Source: JAVBQJ01 sp031549115 (GTDB lineage: Bacteria; Verrucomicrobiota; Lentisphaeria; Victivallales; Victivallaceae). From it: a stretch of 46,477 nt of DNA. The notes under the pieces are model-generated. The model did not search any database. It saw only the letters and a list, made by a program, of their open reading frames with translations, and was not told the DNA's origin. Both the position numbers and the translations under genes were made by a program. Below, piece by piece: positions 16,853 to 24,866 of this stretch. Numbering within the stretch: the stretch's first letter is position 1; each line of letters starts with the position of its first letter. The stretch is taken from the NCBI GenBank assembly GCA_031549115.1, contig JAVBQJ010000028.1, positions 1-46,477 on the forward strand. The letters are read 5' to 3'.

Positions 16853-17259
16853 GTGGGGAATTATACGCCGTTGGTGCGGCAGGTGCGGGGGATTGTGCGC
16901 CGCCGGTGCGGCTCTTGGTGTGGAGAATTTTGACGGTGTACACGGGGCCGCATTGCGCCCCGGCAGCCGCGGGGACCCAGCCCCCATTCCCCCGGATTCG
17001 CTCAAGCGGCGCTCGCCTTACACGTTTTTGCCGCCAATTGGCGGCAAAAACTCCGTTCGCTGCTCACTCCCTGCCGGTCGTTCGGGCGCGACCCCCTCAG
17101 CGCGCTGAAGCGCGCCGTTCGCCGGGGGAGGCTTCGTGCCGCGCTCCTTGGCGCGAGCTTCGCTGCGCCAATTCCTAGCGGCACGGTCGCGCCTGACCGG
17201 CGCTCCGGCCCGTACGCGCTCACAAGTAGGCGGTGGTGCGGAGGACGCGCGACAGACGG
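16853..17259. repeat. Composite repeat E in the AraC/kinase convergent gap
   Basis: No gene is seen. Block Y (16891-16973) and block X (17176-17227) are inverted copies of the blocks at 11601-11683 and 11204-11253. Between them are a 26-base perfect palindrome (17025-17050) and several GCGC-rich small hairpins. The IS1380 remnant found in the other copy is absent here. Genes on both sides point into it. Confidence 0.75.
17025..17050. repeat. 26-bp perfect palindrome
   Basis: Eleven-base arms (TTTTTGCCGCC and its complement) enclose AATT, which is itself palindromic. With T runs on both ends it could act as a bidirectional intrinsic terminator for the convergent AraC and kinase genes, although it lies about 170-210 bases beyond each stop. 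Confidence 0.65.
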
Positions 17260-19596
17260 TTATATGGCAGGGCGAAAGGTCTGGCTCAGGCGCGCCATGT
17301 CGAGCTTTTCCACATAGAACCAGTTGACGGAAGCGATGTGAAAAAACACATACACGACATCGACGCCGGAGGCGTCTTTGCCGGTCTGAATGCCGAACTT
17401 CCGCTCATTGACGACACGCCACAACGCCGGATTGTCGAGGTCGGCGAAGTTGACTTCCTCGTCGGCGCTGCTGAAGTGGCGCAACTGGGTGTCGGCGAAG
17501 CTGCGGGTGGTGGAGACGATGATTTTGCCGGAGTCGTCGACAATGGCTTTTTCGAGCACACAGTCGCCGCTGTTGCCGGAACTGTGGAGTTCTTCGATCA
17601 GCTCGGCCAGCGAAATATCCACCGCGCAGACGCCGCTGCCGCGCATGCCGGGCACCTGCATCGGCACCGAACAGGAGATCACCAGGCCGATTTCGGGGAT
17701 GCTGTCGATGTACGGACGCGACCAGATCGTATCGTGCGCCTTCCAGCTGCCCTCCGGCGGGTACCACATCCGGCTCCGCGGATCGTAATGCTCCGGGAAA
17801 TCACCGCTCGCCGGATAGGCCACATACAGGCCGTCGGGGAAGCCGAAAAGCACCCGGATGACCGGCGTTCCTTCGGTAAACGCGGCCGCTTTCAGCGCCG
17901 CCAGATTTTCGTCGGTCATCCGGGCTTCGACCGGACTTTCCAGAATCGTCTGCAATAGGCGGGGAATGAAGCGCGCCAGCACATCCAGCCGCGCCCCGAC
18001 GGTCGCGGACTCGGTGTCCGCCGTCATATTGTAGGCCACGGCCGCGGGATCGATCCTGCCCCGGTGAAAGGTCGAGTCGATCATCCCCGGCGACGGCTGT
18101 TTTTTCAACTCCGGGATCAGCAATGACGCCGAAGGCTCCGCCATATTGATTTCATGCGGATCGTAACGCAACAGATATTGCACATCGGCCGCGATCAACT
18201 CGGTCATCAGCTCCATCTTGGAAAATTGCTTGTCAAGCAGATACGCCCCCTCGGCACCGAACGCGTACGCCGCGCTCAACGCGAAATCCCGCAGCCGCTG
18301 CTGCTCGGAAAAACGATATTCCCGGTACAACGAAAAAGCCAGCCCCCCGACGCCGATCAGCATCGCCACCAGCATCAGCGTCACCGTCAGCCGCCGGTGC
18401 AACGAAAACCAGCGAACCGTCTTCATCACCGGATTGTCCGGGCGGGCGGACACCTCGCGCCCGGCCAGATAGTGCCGCAGATCCGTCGCCAGTTCGCCGA
18501 TCTCCCGGTAACGCGCCGCCGGATCGTGCGCAGCCGCCTTGGCGATGATGGCTTTCAGATCGCCGTCGACCCGGGCATGGAAACGGTGCTCCATCGGATC
18601 CATCTGGCCCTTGCGGATATTGTTCATCAATGCCGCCACGGTTTCGCCGGAAAACGCGGTTTTCAACATCACGAGTTCAAAGAGGATCGCCCCCATGGCA
18701 AAGATATCGGCGCGCTGGTCGCCCTGTTCGCCCCGGATCGTCTCCGGCGCCAGATATTGCGGGGTGCCGCAGACCGGCTGTTTTTCGGCGTCGTCGGCCT
18801 CCGGCTCGGTCTCGCGGATGCGGCGGGCGATGCCCCAATCCATGATATAGGCTTCCCGGTACTCCCCGATCATGATGTTGGCGGGCTTCAGGTCGCAGTG
18901 CATCACGTTGCGGGTGTGTGCGTATTCCAGCGCGTCGCAGGCTTTCAAAAAGATATCCAGCCGGTAGCGCAGCGCGTTGCTTTCGTCGTAGGTTTTGACA
19001 CCGTCGAGCCGGTAATGGGTGCGTACCTGTTCCAGATACGACTTCAACGTTTCGCCGCGGATCAGCTTCATCGCCAGATGCAGCCCGTTGCCGGCGTCGG
19101 AATTCAAGGTATAAATCGGCACGATCGCCGGATGGTCCAATTGCGCCGTCACCCGGGCTTCGTTCAAAAACAGATTGCGCTGGTGGGCGTCCTCCGTCAT
19201 TTCCGGGCGCAGCGACTTGATCGCCACCAGCCGCTCCAGTTTGCGGTCGAAGCCGTGATAGAGAAGCCCCTGCCCGCCCTCGGCAAACTGTTTTTCCAGA
19301 TTGTAGGTATTTTCCAGCAGCTCCAGAGAGTCTTCATTTCCGGAGAAACGGATTTCGCCATGCTGCCGCTTTTCCTGCAGCTGCTCCATCACCGAATTCA
19401 CATCCTTGCGCTTCTTGAGCTTGAAAAAGTGAGTGCGGAAAAGTGTGGTCTGTGAAGCCGCCTCCGTCACGGTTTCGGCGACGAGCTCAACCGTTCGCGC
19501 CTCCTCCGGCTGCGAAGCAATCACCTGTGTGACATCGGCGTCATCCGCCGGGACTTCCATACGGACCGTACGGTCCGGCATCTCGTTTTCCGTCAT
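17260..19596 (-). CDS. Hanks-type Ser/Thr protein kinase with C-terminal Cache sensor
   Basis: A 778-residue membrane protein. The kinase domain (about 100-375) has GGQGLLY (glycine loop), the ATP Lys127 in VAIKSL, HCDLKPAN (233-240; HRD is HCD), MDWG in place of DFG (Asp253) and APE (283-285). One membrane segment (about 402-422) leads to a region of about 340 residues with DPRSRMWYPP near 605, the signature of dCache sensors. The topology is an inside kinase and outside sensor, an unusual use of Cache. The start at 19596 (MTENEMPD) is chosen; a start 30 codons upstream would run over the promoter. Acid-rich, Thr-rich residues 1-50 may be autophosphorylated. Confidence 0.88.
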   Translation of the reverse strand: MTENEMPDRTVRMEVPADDADVTQVIASQPEEARTVELVAETVTEAASQTTLFRTHFFKLKKRKDVNSVMEQLQEKRQHGEIRFSGNEDSLELLENTYNLEKQFAEGGQGLLYHGFDRKLERLVAIKSLRPEMTEDAHQRNLFLNEARVTAQLDHPAIVPIYTLNSDAGNGLHLAMKLIRGETLKSYLEQVRTHYRLDGVKTYDESNALRYRLDIFLKACDALEYAHTRNVMHCDLKPANIMIGEYREAYIMDWGIARRIRETEPEADDAEKQPVCGTPQYLAPETIRGEQGDQRADIFAMGAILFELVMLKTAFSGETVAALMNNIRKGQMDPMEHRFHARVDGDLKAIIAKAAAHDPAARYREIGELATDLRHYLAGREVSARPDNPVMKTVRWFSLHRRLTVTLMLVAMLIGVGGLAFSLYREYRFSEQQRLRDFALSAAYAFGAEGAYLLDKQFSKMELMTELIAADVQYLLRYDPHEINMAEPSASLLIPELKKQPSPGMIDSTFHRGRIDPAAVAYNMTADTESATVGARLDVLARFIPRLLQTILESPVEARMTDENLAALKAAAFTEGTPVIRVLFGFPDGLYVAYPASGDFPEHYDPRSRMWYPPEGSWKAHDTIWSRPYIDSIPEIGLVISCSVPMQVPGMRGSGVCAVDISLAELIEELHSSGNSGDCVLEKAIVDDSGKIIVSTTRSFADTQLRHFSSADEEVNFADLDNPALWRVVNERKFGIQTGKDASGVDVVYVFFHIASVNWFYVEKLDMARLSQTFRPAI

Positions 19597-19632
19597 GATT
19601 TTCCATCCGGCTGGTTTGATGTTGATTGCACC

Positions 19633-19660
19633 AATATACCCCGGTTCGGGGAAAATACAA
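19633..19660 (-). promoter_or_regulatory. Promoter of the kinase gene (leftward)
   Basis: On the minus strand TTGTAT (19660-19655), 16 bases, TATATT (19638-19633), about 37 bases before the chosen start. The spacer contains the perfect inverted repeat CCCCG-GTT-CGGGG (19639-19651), a possible regulator site. Confidence 0.55.
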
Positions 19661-19712
19661 AAACGGCAACCCCGCCCCGGCAACAAAATTCCGACTTTTT
19701 TCCGAAGAGCCC

Positions 19713-19741
19713 TTGCTTTTTTCGCCGACTTGATCTATAAT
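19713..19741 (+). promoter_or_regulatory. Promoter of LacI gene, locus 2
   Basis: TTGCTT (19713-19718), a 17-base spacer and a perfect TATAAT (19736-19741). The first operator begins 14 bases downstream, over the expected transcription start. Confidence 0.75.
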
Positions 19742-19755
19742 AGTAACCAGAACAA

Positions 19756-19769
19756 TGCAACGCGTTGCA
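19756..19769 (+). promoter_or_regulatory. Operator 1 (TGCAACGCGTTGCA)
   Basis: A perfect 14-base palindrome with central CG, the usual form of LacI-family sites. It sits just downstream of the -10 box and inside a 23-base direct repeat shared with the second site, so binding would block the promoter. Confidence 0.8.
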
Positions 19770-19813
19770 CAAACTCCCCGAACCACACCGGCGAGATGCA
19801 TCAGCAAAGACAA

Positions 19814-19827
19814 TGCAACGCGTTGCA
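19814..19827 (+). promoter_or_regulatory. Operator 2 (TGCAACGCGTTGCA)
   Basis: A second identical palindrome, 58 bases downstream of the first (centre to centre) and 32 bases before the LacI start codon. Both sites are flanked by ACAA on the left and CAAAC on the right. Near 5.5 helical turns apart; short-range looping or a roadblock are both possible. Confidence 0.8.
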
Positions 19828-19858
19828 CAAACAACTGCAACCGAAAGCAAGAAACACA

Positions 19859-20881
19859 ATGGCAGCAAACGTTTCCATTCACCGGATCGCCGAACTTGCG
19901 GGAGTGGCGCCCTCCACCGTTTCGCGGGTGCTGAACCAATCGCCGCATAAAATCCGGGAGGAAACCAAGGAACGCATCTACCGCGCCATCCGGGAAACCG
20001 GTTATTGCGGCAATATCAACGCCAAGCGGCTGTGGACCAACCGGGCCGAGTGCGTCGGCATCGTCGTTCCGGTATTGCACGATTCGTTGAACCGCTACAT
20101 GTTCAGCGACTTCACTTTCATGGAGGCCATGTGCGGCGTCGAAGAGGTGATCACGAAGACCCGCTATCAGCTGTCGTTTTTCTTCCAGACCCCGGACTTT
20201 GTCCGCGAAAAGAAGTATCTGTCGCTATACCAGAGCCGGACGGTGGACGGTCTGCTGATCTGGGGCTTGTCCGATGATGACGATTACATCCGGGATATGA
20301 AAGACGTTCCGTTCGTGGTCATCAACAGCTATCCGCGCCTCGACGCGCCGTATCATTACGTCGGCTGCGACGACTGCCGGGATTTCGACGCCATCACCGA
20401 ACGGGCCATCGCCGCCGGGCGCCGGAAGTTCCTGTTCGTCGGCCGGAATTCCGGCTGCTCGATCCTGCGGGAGCGCTACGACGGCTTCCGGCAGGCGCTG
20501 GCGCGCCACGGCTTGCAGGAGGTGGCACATGTCAACAACGGCCTGCTCGCCGCCGACGCGGTCCAGGCATTGGAGGAGATCCGCGAGCGCAATCTGGACT
20601 TCGATTGCCTGGTGGCGGTCAACGCCGGCATCGGGGAAGCGCTGATGATCCACGCGCCGCACTTCGGCTGGGACATTCCGCGCCGGATCGGGCTTTTCGG
20701 CGGCGGCAGCATCCGGGAATTCGAGGAAACTCGGCCATTTACCTCGTATTACTCCTGCTTCCGCACCATGGGCCGGTTCGCCCTCACCCAGTTGATCGAA
20801 ATGATCGAAAATCCCGATACCGTTTATCCGCCGCTATACCGGAAATTCCAGGCGGATTTCGTCGACAACCACACCATTTGA
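19859..20881 (+). CDS. LacI family transcriptional regulator (locus 2)
   Basis: A 340-residue repressor with an N-terminal HTH (VSIHRIAELAGVAPSTVSRVLN, about 5-25, and the hinge region following) and a periplasmic-binding-protein-type ligand domain (about 65-335; CVGIVVPVL, VDGLLIWGL, GLFGGGSIREF). The ATG at 19859 gives the canonical start; the frame stays open upstream across the promoter and operators without coding meaning. Two palindromic operators in its own leader indicate autoregulation and control of the downstream GH20-like, pilin and SGNH genes, which follow within 16 bases or less. Confidence 0.93.
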   Translation: MAANVSIHRIAELAGVAPSTVSRVLNQSPHKIREETKERIYRAIRETGYCGNINAKRLWTNRAECVGIVVPVLHDSLNRYMFSDFTFMEAMCGVEEVITKTRYQLSFFFQTPDFVREKKYLSLYQSRTVDGLLIWGLSDDDDYIRDMKDVPFVVINSYPRLDAPYHYVGCDDCRDFDAITERAIAAGRRKFLFVGRNSGCSILRERYDGFRQALARHGLQEVAHVNNGLLAADAVQALEEIRERNLDFDCLVAVNAGIGEALMIHAPHFGWDIPRRIGLFGGGSIREFEETRPFTSYYSCFRTMGRFALTQLIEMIENPDTVYPPLYRKFQADFVDNHTI

Positions 20882-20897
20882 ACGGAAACGAACCATC

Positions 20898-22841
20898 ATG
20901 AAAACCCTGTCGATCTTGCTGCTGTTGTCCGGCCTCCTGGGCCTGGCCGCCGCCGAAGAGTACCCGCTGTGGCCCCATCCGCAGGAGATCCGCTTCGCCG
21001 GCGGCGCGGCAACGTATGTGCCGCCGGATCCGACAGCCGCGGAAGCAGCCGTTTTCTCCAGTGAATTCCCTGACGGAACCAGTTGGAGCCTCGGTGAAAT
21101 CTCCGAAGCGCCCGTATCGCCGCTCCCGCCCGAAGGCTACCGTCTGCGCGTCACCCCCGACGGCATCGCCGTGACCGGCGCCGACCGCGCCGGCCTGCGG
21201 CACGGCATCCGGACGCTGCGGCAGCTGGCCCGGCGCCAGCCGGATGGAAGTCTGTTCTGGCCGTGCGTCGAAATCACCGATGCTCCGGTCATCCGCAGCC
21301 GCGGCGCGCACTTCATGCTCAACCAGTATCCGTGGTCCGAAGCCGGCGCGGCGTCCGCCTACCGCTTCATCGACACGCTCGCGGCGCTGAAATACAATCT
21401 GCTGGTGATCCAGCTTGACGCGCTGCCCGATTACCGGAGCTATCCGTTATCCGGCGAAGGGCACTGGTCATTCGAACAACTGGCACAGCTGTGCCGTTAT
21501 GCCGAAAACCAGGGCTTCGAAGTGATCCCGGCATTGCAGCTGGGCGGCCATTCGGTGTGGCTGACCGCCCAGCCGGGCCTGGAAATCTACCGGGAAAAAG
21601 CCCCCGACCGGCGCACCGATCCGCCGAGCTGGGACGACACCCTGTGTCCGGGACAACCCGAGGCCGACCGGTTGATCTGCAGCTTCATCGATGAAATCGT
21701 CGACGCGTTTCAGCCGCGCCGTTTCATGCTCGGCTACGATGAAATGCTGGTGGGCGAAAAGCTGTGTCCGCACTGCCGTCAACTGGAAGCGCCGATGGCG
21801 GAGCTGTATGCCCGGCAGGTCAACACCTTCGCCGGCCACCTGCGTGAACGCGATGTCGAAGCCATAATCTGGGCCGACCAATTGCTCGACTTCGAATTGC
21901 GTCACGCCCTCTACGGCAACCGGCTGGAGGTGGACGGCCCGGCCTTCGCCGCCGCGCTGAACCGCGACCTGACGCTGGCGCCGTGGTATTACGGCTCCGA
22001 TCCGGCCGCCTTCGCCGTCTCCGACTCCTATATGCGCGAACGCGGTTTCGAGAAGTTCCTCGGCACCTGCATGTGCTTCACCGATAATGTCCGGGCGTTG
22101 GCGGAGGCTGTACGGAAACACGGTTGGGAGGGTGGCATTCACACCTTCTGGTATCACGTCAAAGGCCCGGCGCTGCAATCCGTTTCCACGTATGTCTGGA
22201 ACAACCTGCCCGTATTCGCCGACGCGATGTGGAATTCCGGTCGCGCCGGCAACGCCGACCGGACCAACCGGCTGAACTGCATCCGTACCGTGTGGGGCGA
22301 AACGGGACCGGCGCTTCCGGTCGCGCCGGAGCGGCAATTTCCTCTGTCCGGCGAAACCGCAAATTCCGGGGCTGTCACCACCGCCGACGGGGTCGAAGTC
22401 CGCCTGGGAGCGGCGCGAAGCTTCACCGAGCTGCCGTTCGACGCCGACGGCCGCGAATGGGAGCGGATTTATCTGGCGCTCCACTGCGACGCGCCGGAAA
22501 ACGCGGACAAGCTCCAGTCGCCGACCGATTACGACGGCAGTACCACTTTCCCCGAAATCGGCAGCGTCGAATTCGAATACACGGACGGCAGCCGCGCCGC
22601 GGTGCCGCTGCAATACAAGTGGAATATCGTCGAGGCCAATCCGGAACGCGAGATATTCGGCGCCGAAAGTATCTTCAGCGCCGACGGCCGCCGGGAAATC
22701 GCCGCCGTCGCCAATCCGCATCCGGAACAGCCGCTGCGCCGGGTCACCCTGCGCGCCGCCACGCCGACCATTCTATATTATTCCGGCGCAACCGCGGTTG
22801 CCGCCGCCATCTCTTCAAACCCCAAACAGGAGGCACGTTGA
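20898..22841 (+). CDS. Secreted GH20-like beta-N-acetylhexosaminidase family protein
   Basis: A 647-residue exported protein (signal peptide 1-19, LLGLAAA). A GH20b-like domain (about 20-120; EGYRLRVTPDGIAVTGADRA) is followed by a GH20 barrel (about 130-460) with RSRGAHFMLNQYPW and the Asp-Glu pair in FMLGYDEM (281-282), which aligns with the catalytic DE of GH20. The usual HxGGDE is reduced to GYDE, and CPHC follows, so this is a divergent branch. A C-terminal beta domain ends the protein. Beta-hexosamine or a related substrate is expected but not assured. It follows lacI by 16 bases. Confidence 0.75.
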   Translation: MKTLSILLLLSGLLGLAAAEEYPLWPHPQEIRFAGGAATYVPPDPTAAEAAVFSSEFPDGTSWSLGEISEAPVSPLPPEGYRLRVTPDGIAVTGADRAGLRHGIRTLRQLARRQPDGSLFWPCVEITDAPVIRSRGAHFMLNQYPWSEAGAASAYRFIDTLAALKYNLLVIQLDALPDYRSYPLSGEGHWSFEQLAQLCRYAENQGFEVIPALQLGGHSVWLTAQPGLEIYREKAPDRRTDPPSWDDTLCPGQPEADRLICSFIDEIVDAFQPRRFMLGYDEMLVGEKLCPHCRQLEAPMAELYARQVNTFAGHLRERDVEAIIWADQLLDFELRHALYGNRLEVDGPAFAAALNRDLTLAPWYYGSDPAAFAVSDSYMRERGFEKFLGTCMCFTDNVRALAEAVRKHGWEGGIHTFWYHVKGPALQSVSTYVWNNLPVFADAMWNSGRAGNADRTNRLNCIRTVWGETGPALPVAPERQFPLSGETANSGAVTTADGVEVRLGAARSFTELPFDADGREWERIYLALHCDAPENADKLQSPTDYDGSTTFPEIGSVEFEYTDGSRAAVPLQYKWNIVEANPEREIFGAESIFSADGRREIAAVANPHPEQPLRRVTLRAATPTILYYSGATAVAAAISSNPKQEAR

Positions 22842-22843
22842 AA

Positions 22844-23536
22844 ATGATCGGAAAAGAACAGGTAAAATCGTTTACACTCATTGAACTTTTGGTTGTGATT
22901 GCAATCATCGCAATTCTGGCCAGCATGCTGCTGCCGGCGCTGTCGAAGGCGCGGGCGGCGGCACAGAGCACCAAATGCCTGAGCAATCTCAAGCAGCTCG
23001 GACTGATGACCACGATGTACCAGGACGACAACGCCGGCAGTATCCTGGTGATGTCGGCGGACAATGACAGCGTTTCGCTGCATTATTACCTGGACCCCTA
23101 CGCGACCGGCGCCGGCTATTACTCGGTCTGCCCGACCCTGACGCCCAACAGCTATAACCTGAACAACCCTGCGCGCAATCACCAGACCTACGGCGCCTCG
23201 GGGCTGATGGGTTCCAGCATCGCCGGTGTCGGCGTGGTCAATGCCTATGTGAATCTGGGAACCGGTTTCGGCAACAGCATCGTTCACAAACCGGATACGA
23301 TCCGCAACCCGTCCGACGTGATCTCCTATGCCGACAGCCGGGACCGGATCAACCAGTGGCAGTGGTACGTTTTCGAAGGGCTGCCGGTCAACAATCTCGG
23401 GCGGATTCACCTGCGCCACAACCGGCGCGCCAACGGGGCGTTCTTCGATGGACACGCGGCGGCGGCCGACAAGAAAACCTTGAACTATGGCGGCATCTAC
23501 GTCGGCTATGTCGATACGGTCGAGGAGAATTTCTGA
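22844..23536 (+). CDS. Prepilin-type N-terminal domain protein (locus 2 pseudopilin)
   Basis: A 230-residue protein with MIGKEQVKSFTLIELLVVIA, the pilin-type helix, LPALSKARAAAQ and a C-terminal HNRRANGAFFDGH fitting H-X9-DG exactly. The strong AGGAGG (22828-22833) is 10 bases from the ATG at 22844; an in-frame TTG two codons earlier is closer to it and may also be used. Starts 2 bases after the GH20-like stop and overlaps the SGNH gene by one base, so it is translated in the middle of the enzyme operon. Confidence 0.9.
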   Translation: MIGKEQVKSFTLIELLVVIAIIAILASMLLPALSKARAAAQSTKCLSNLKQLGLMTTMYQDDNAGSILVMSADNDSVSLHYYLDPYATGAGYYSVCPTLTPNSYNLNNPARNHQTYGASGLMGSSIAGVGVVNAYVNLGTGFGNSIVHKPDTIRNPSDVISYADSRDRINQWQWYVFEGLPVNNLGRIHLRHNRRANGAFFDGHAAAADKKTLNYGGIYVGYVDTVEENF

Positions 23537-24714
23537 TGCGCTATTGCGGTTTGCTCATCGCCGGATTGTCGGTCTTGTCCGTCGTCGGTGCGGAAGCTCC
23601 GGACATGCTCCGGAGCGTCGAAAAGGAGACGCTCGCCGTCAATGCCGACCGTCAGTGCAACTGGTTTGCCGGCAATACCCCGCCATCGCTGCAGATTTAC
23701 GGCGGTTCGGCGGCAGGCAGCCTGATTCCGGAATCGCTGCAGATCGAAGCCGGCGGCCGCCGGTTGGCCCCCGGTACCGACTTCCTGGTAAACGCCGACT
23801 GGAGCAAATTCGCCTTGACCGAAAGTGCCGGCATCGCGCCGGGAACTCCAGTACAGCTGTCGTACCAATACCGGCTGCGCCGGATCGATTCGGTCGTCCG
23901 TCACCCCGACGGCAACGAAAGCACCGTCACCGGGACGCCGGAGCTGAATCTGGCGCTGGTGCCGGAGATTCCGCCGGGCACAATACGGGTCGCCAATGTC
24001 TTCCACGATTATAACGCGGCCCGGACTTATCCGGTTCGGGAGCAGGTCGCGGAAACCGCCTCCACCCGGGGGCGGATTCCCCGGACGCTGGAAAAGCTGC
24101 GGCGCGGCGAAGCAGTCAAAATCGTCTGCTGGGGCGACAGCGTCACCGCCGGTGCCGAAGCGACTCCGGGCAACGCCTACCCGGCGGTGCTGGAGCGTTC
24201 TTTGCGGGAGCGCTTCCCTGAAGCCAAGCTGACCGTCACCGTCGTCGCGGTACCCGGCTCCAGTTCGACCAACTGGCTGTGGCCGCGGGAGTATCCGTTC
24301 GGCAACTCCGATTGGGAGCGGGTCGCCGCCGAACACCCCGATCTCATCGTACTCGAATTCGTCAACGATACGGGGCTGGCCAGCGTGGAGGCGGTCATGT
24401 CCCATTACGGCGAAATCCTGCGCCGGGTCCAAGCATTGGACGCGGAGTTGATTCTGATCACGCCCCACTTCACCTGCCCGGCGATGATGAACTTCCCCGA
24501 CGGCGCCTACGGACGCGAATGCCGCCCGTACGTGGCCGGACTGCGGCAATTCGCCGAACATCACCAACTGGGTCTCGCCGACACCGCCGCCCGCTGGGAG
24601 GCGCTGGAAGCGCAGGGCGTTCCCTATGTCACACTGCTGGTCAACGCCATCAACCACCCCGACGACCGCGGTCACCGCCTCTTCGTCGACGAGGTACTGA
24701 AAAACTTCGACTGA
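23536..24714 (+). CDS. Secreted SGNH/GDSL hydrolase
   Basis: A 392-residue exported protein (signal peptide 1-18). An N-terminal beta-rich region (about 20-160) precedes an SGNH esterase domain: CWGDSVTAGAE (nucleophile Ser of GDS), VPGSSSTN with a block II-like Gly, FVNDTG with the block III Asn, and NHPDDRGH with the catalytic Asp/His. It probably removes acyl groups (for example acetyl esters) from a glycan, complementing the GH20-like enzyme. The start overlaps the pilin stop (TGATG). A clear terminator follows. Confidence 0.85.
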   Translation: MRYCGLLIAGLSVLSVVGAEAPDMLRSVEKETLAVNADRQCNWFAGNTPPSLQIYGGSAAGSLIPESLQIEAGGRRLAPGTDFLVNADWSKFALTESAGIAPGTPVQLSYQYRLRRIDSVVRHPDGNESTVTGTPELNLALVPEIPPGTIRVANVFHDYNAARTYPVREQVAETASTRGRIPRTLEKLRRGEAVKIVCWGDSVTAGAEATPGNAYPAVLERSLRERFPEAKLTVTVVAVPGSSSTNWLWPREYPFGNSDWERVAAEHPDLIVLEFVNDTGLASVEAVMSHYGEILRRVQALDAELILITPHFTCPAMMNFPDGAYGRECRPYVAGLRQFAEHHQLGLADTAARWEALEAQGVPYVTLLVNAINHPDDRGHRLFVDEVLKNFD

Positions 24715-24738
24715 TCCCCCTGTTATAGCGCCAAAGTG

Positions 24739-24779
24739 CCGGGACGCGTAAAAAAAAAGCGCGTCCCGGCCTGTTTTTT
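24739..24779 (+). terminator. Intrinsic terminator after locus 2
   Basis: CCGGGACGCG (24739-24748) and CGCGTCCCGG (24760-24769) form a perfect 10-bp stem with an A-rich 11-base loop, followed by CTGTTTTTT. It ends the lacI-GH20-pilin-SGNH transcript. Confidence 0.9.
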
Positions 24780-24801
24780 CCGAAAAAAATCACAAGTGCT
24801 A

Positions 24802-24830
24802 TTGACTTTTCGATCCGACTATACTATACT
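24802..24830 (+). promoter_or_regulatory. Promoter of GntR-type regulator (locus 3)
   Basis: TTGACT (24802-24807), 17-base spacer, TATACT (24825-24830), with the ATG about 36 bases downstream. Overlapping ACTATACTATACT direct repeats cover the -10; no clear palindromic operator is seen. Confidence 0.7.
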
Positions 24831-24866
24831 ATTAGCAGTAACAGATCGATACAGAGAGATTACACC

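Noticed and set aside
19433..19858. Upstream extension of the locus 2 LacI gene
   Set aside because: The extension crosses the kinase start, two promoters and both operators, and adds no conserved residues before the canonical HTH start.
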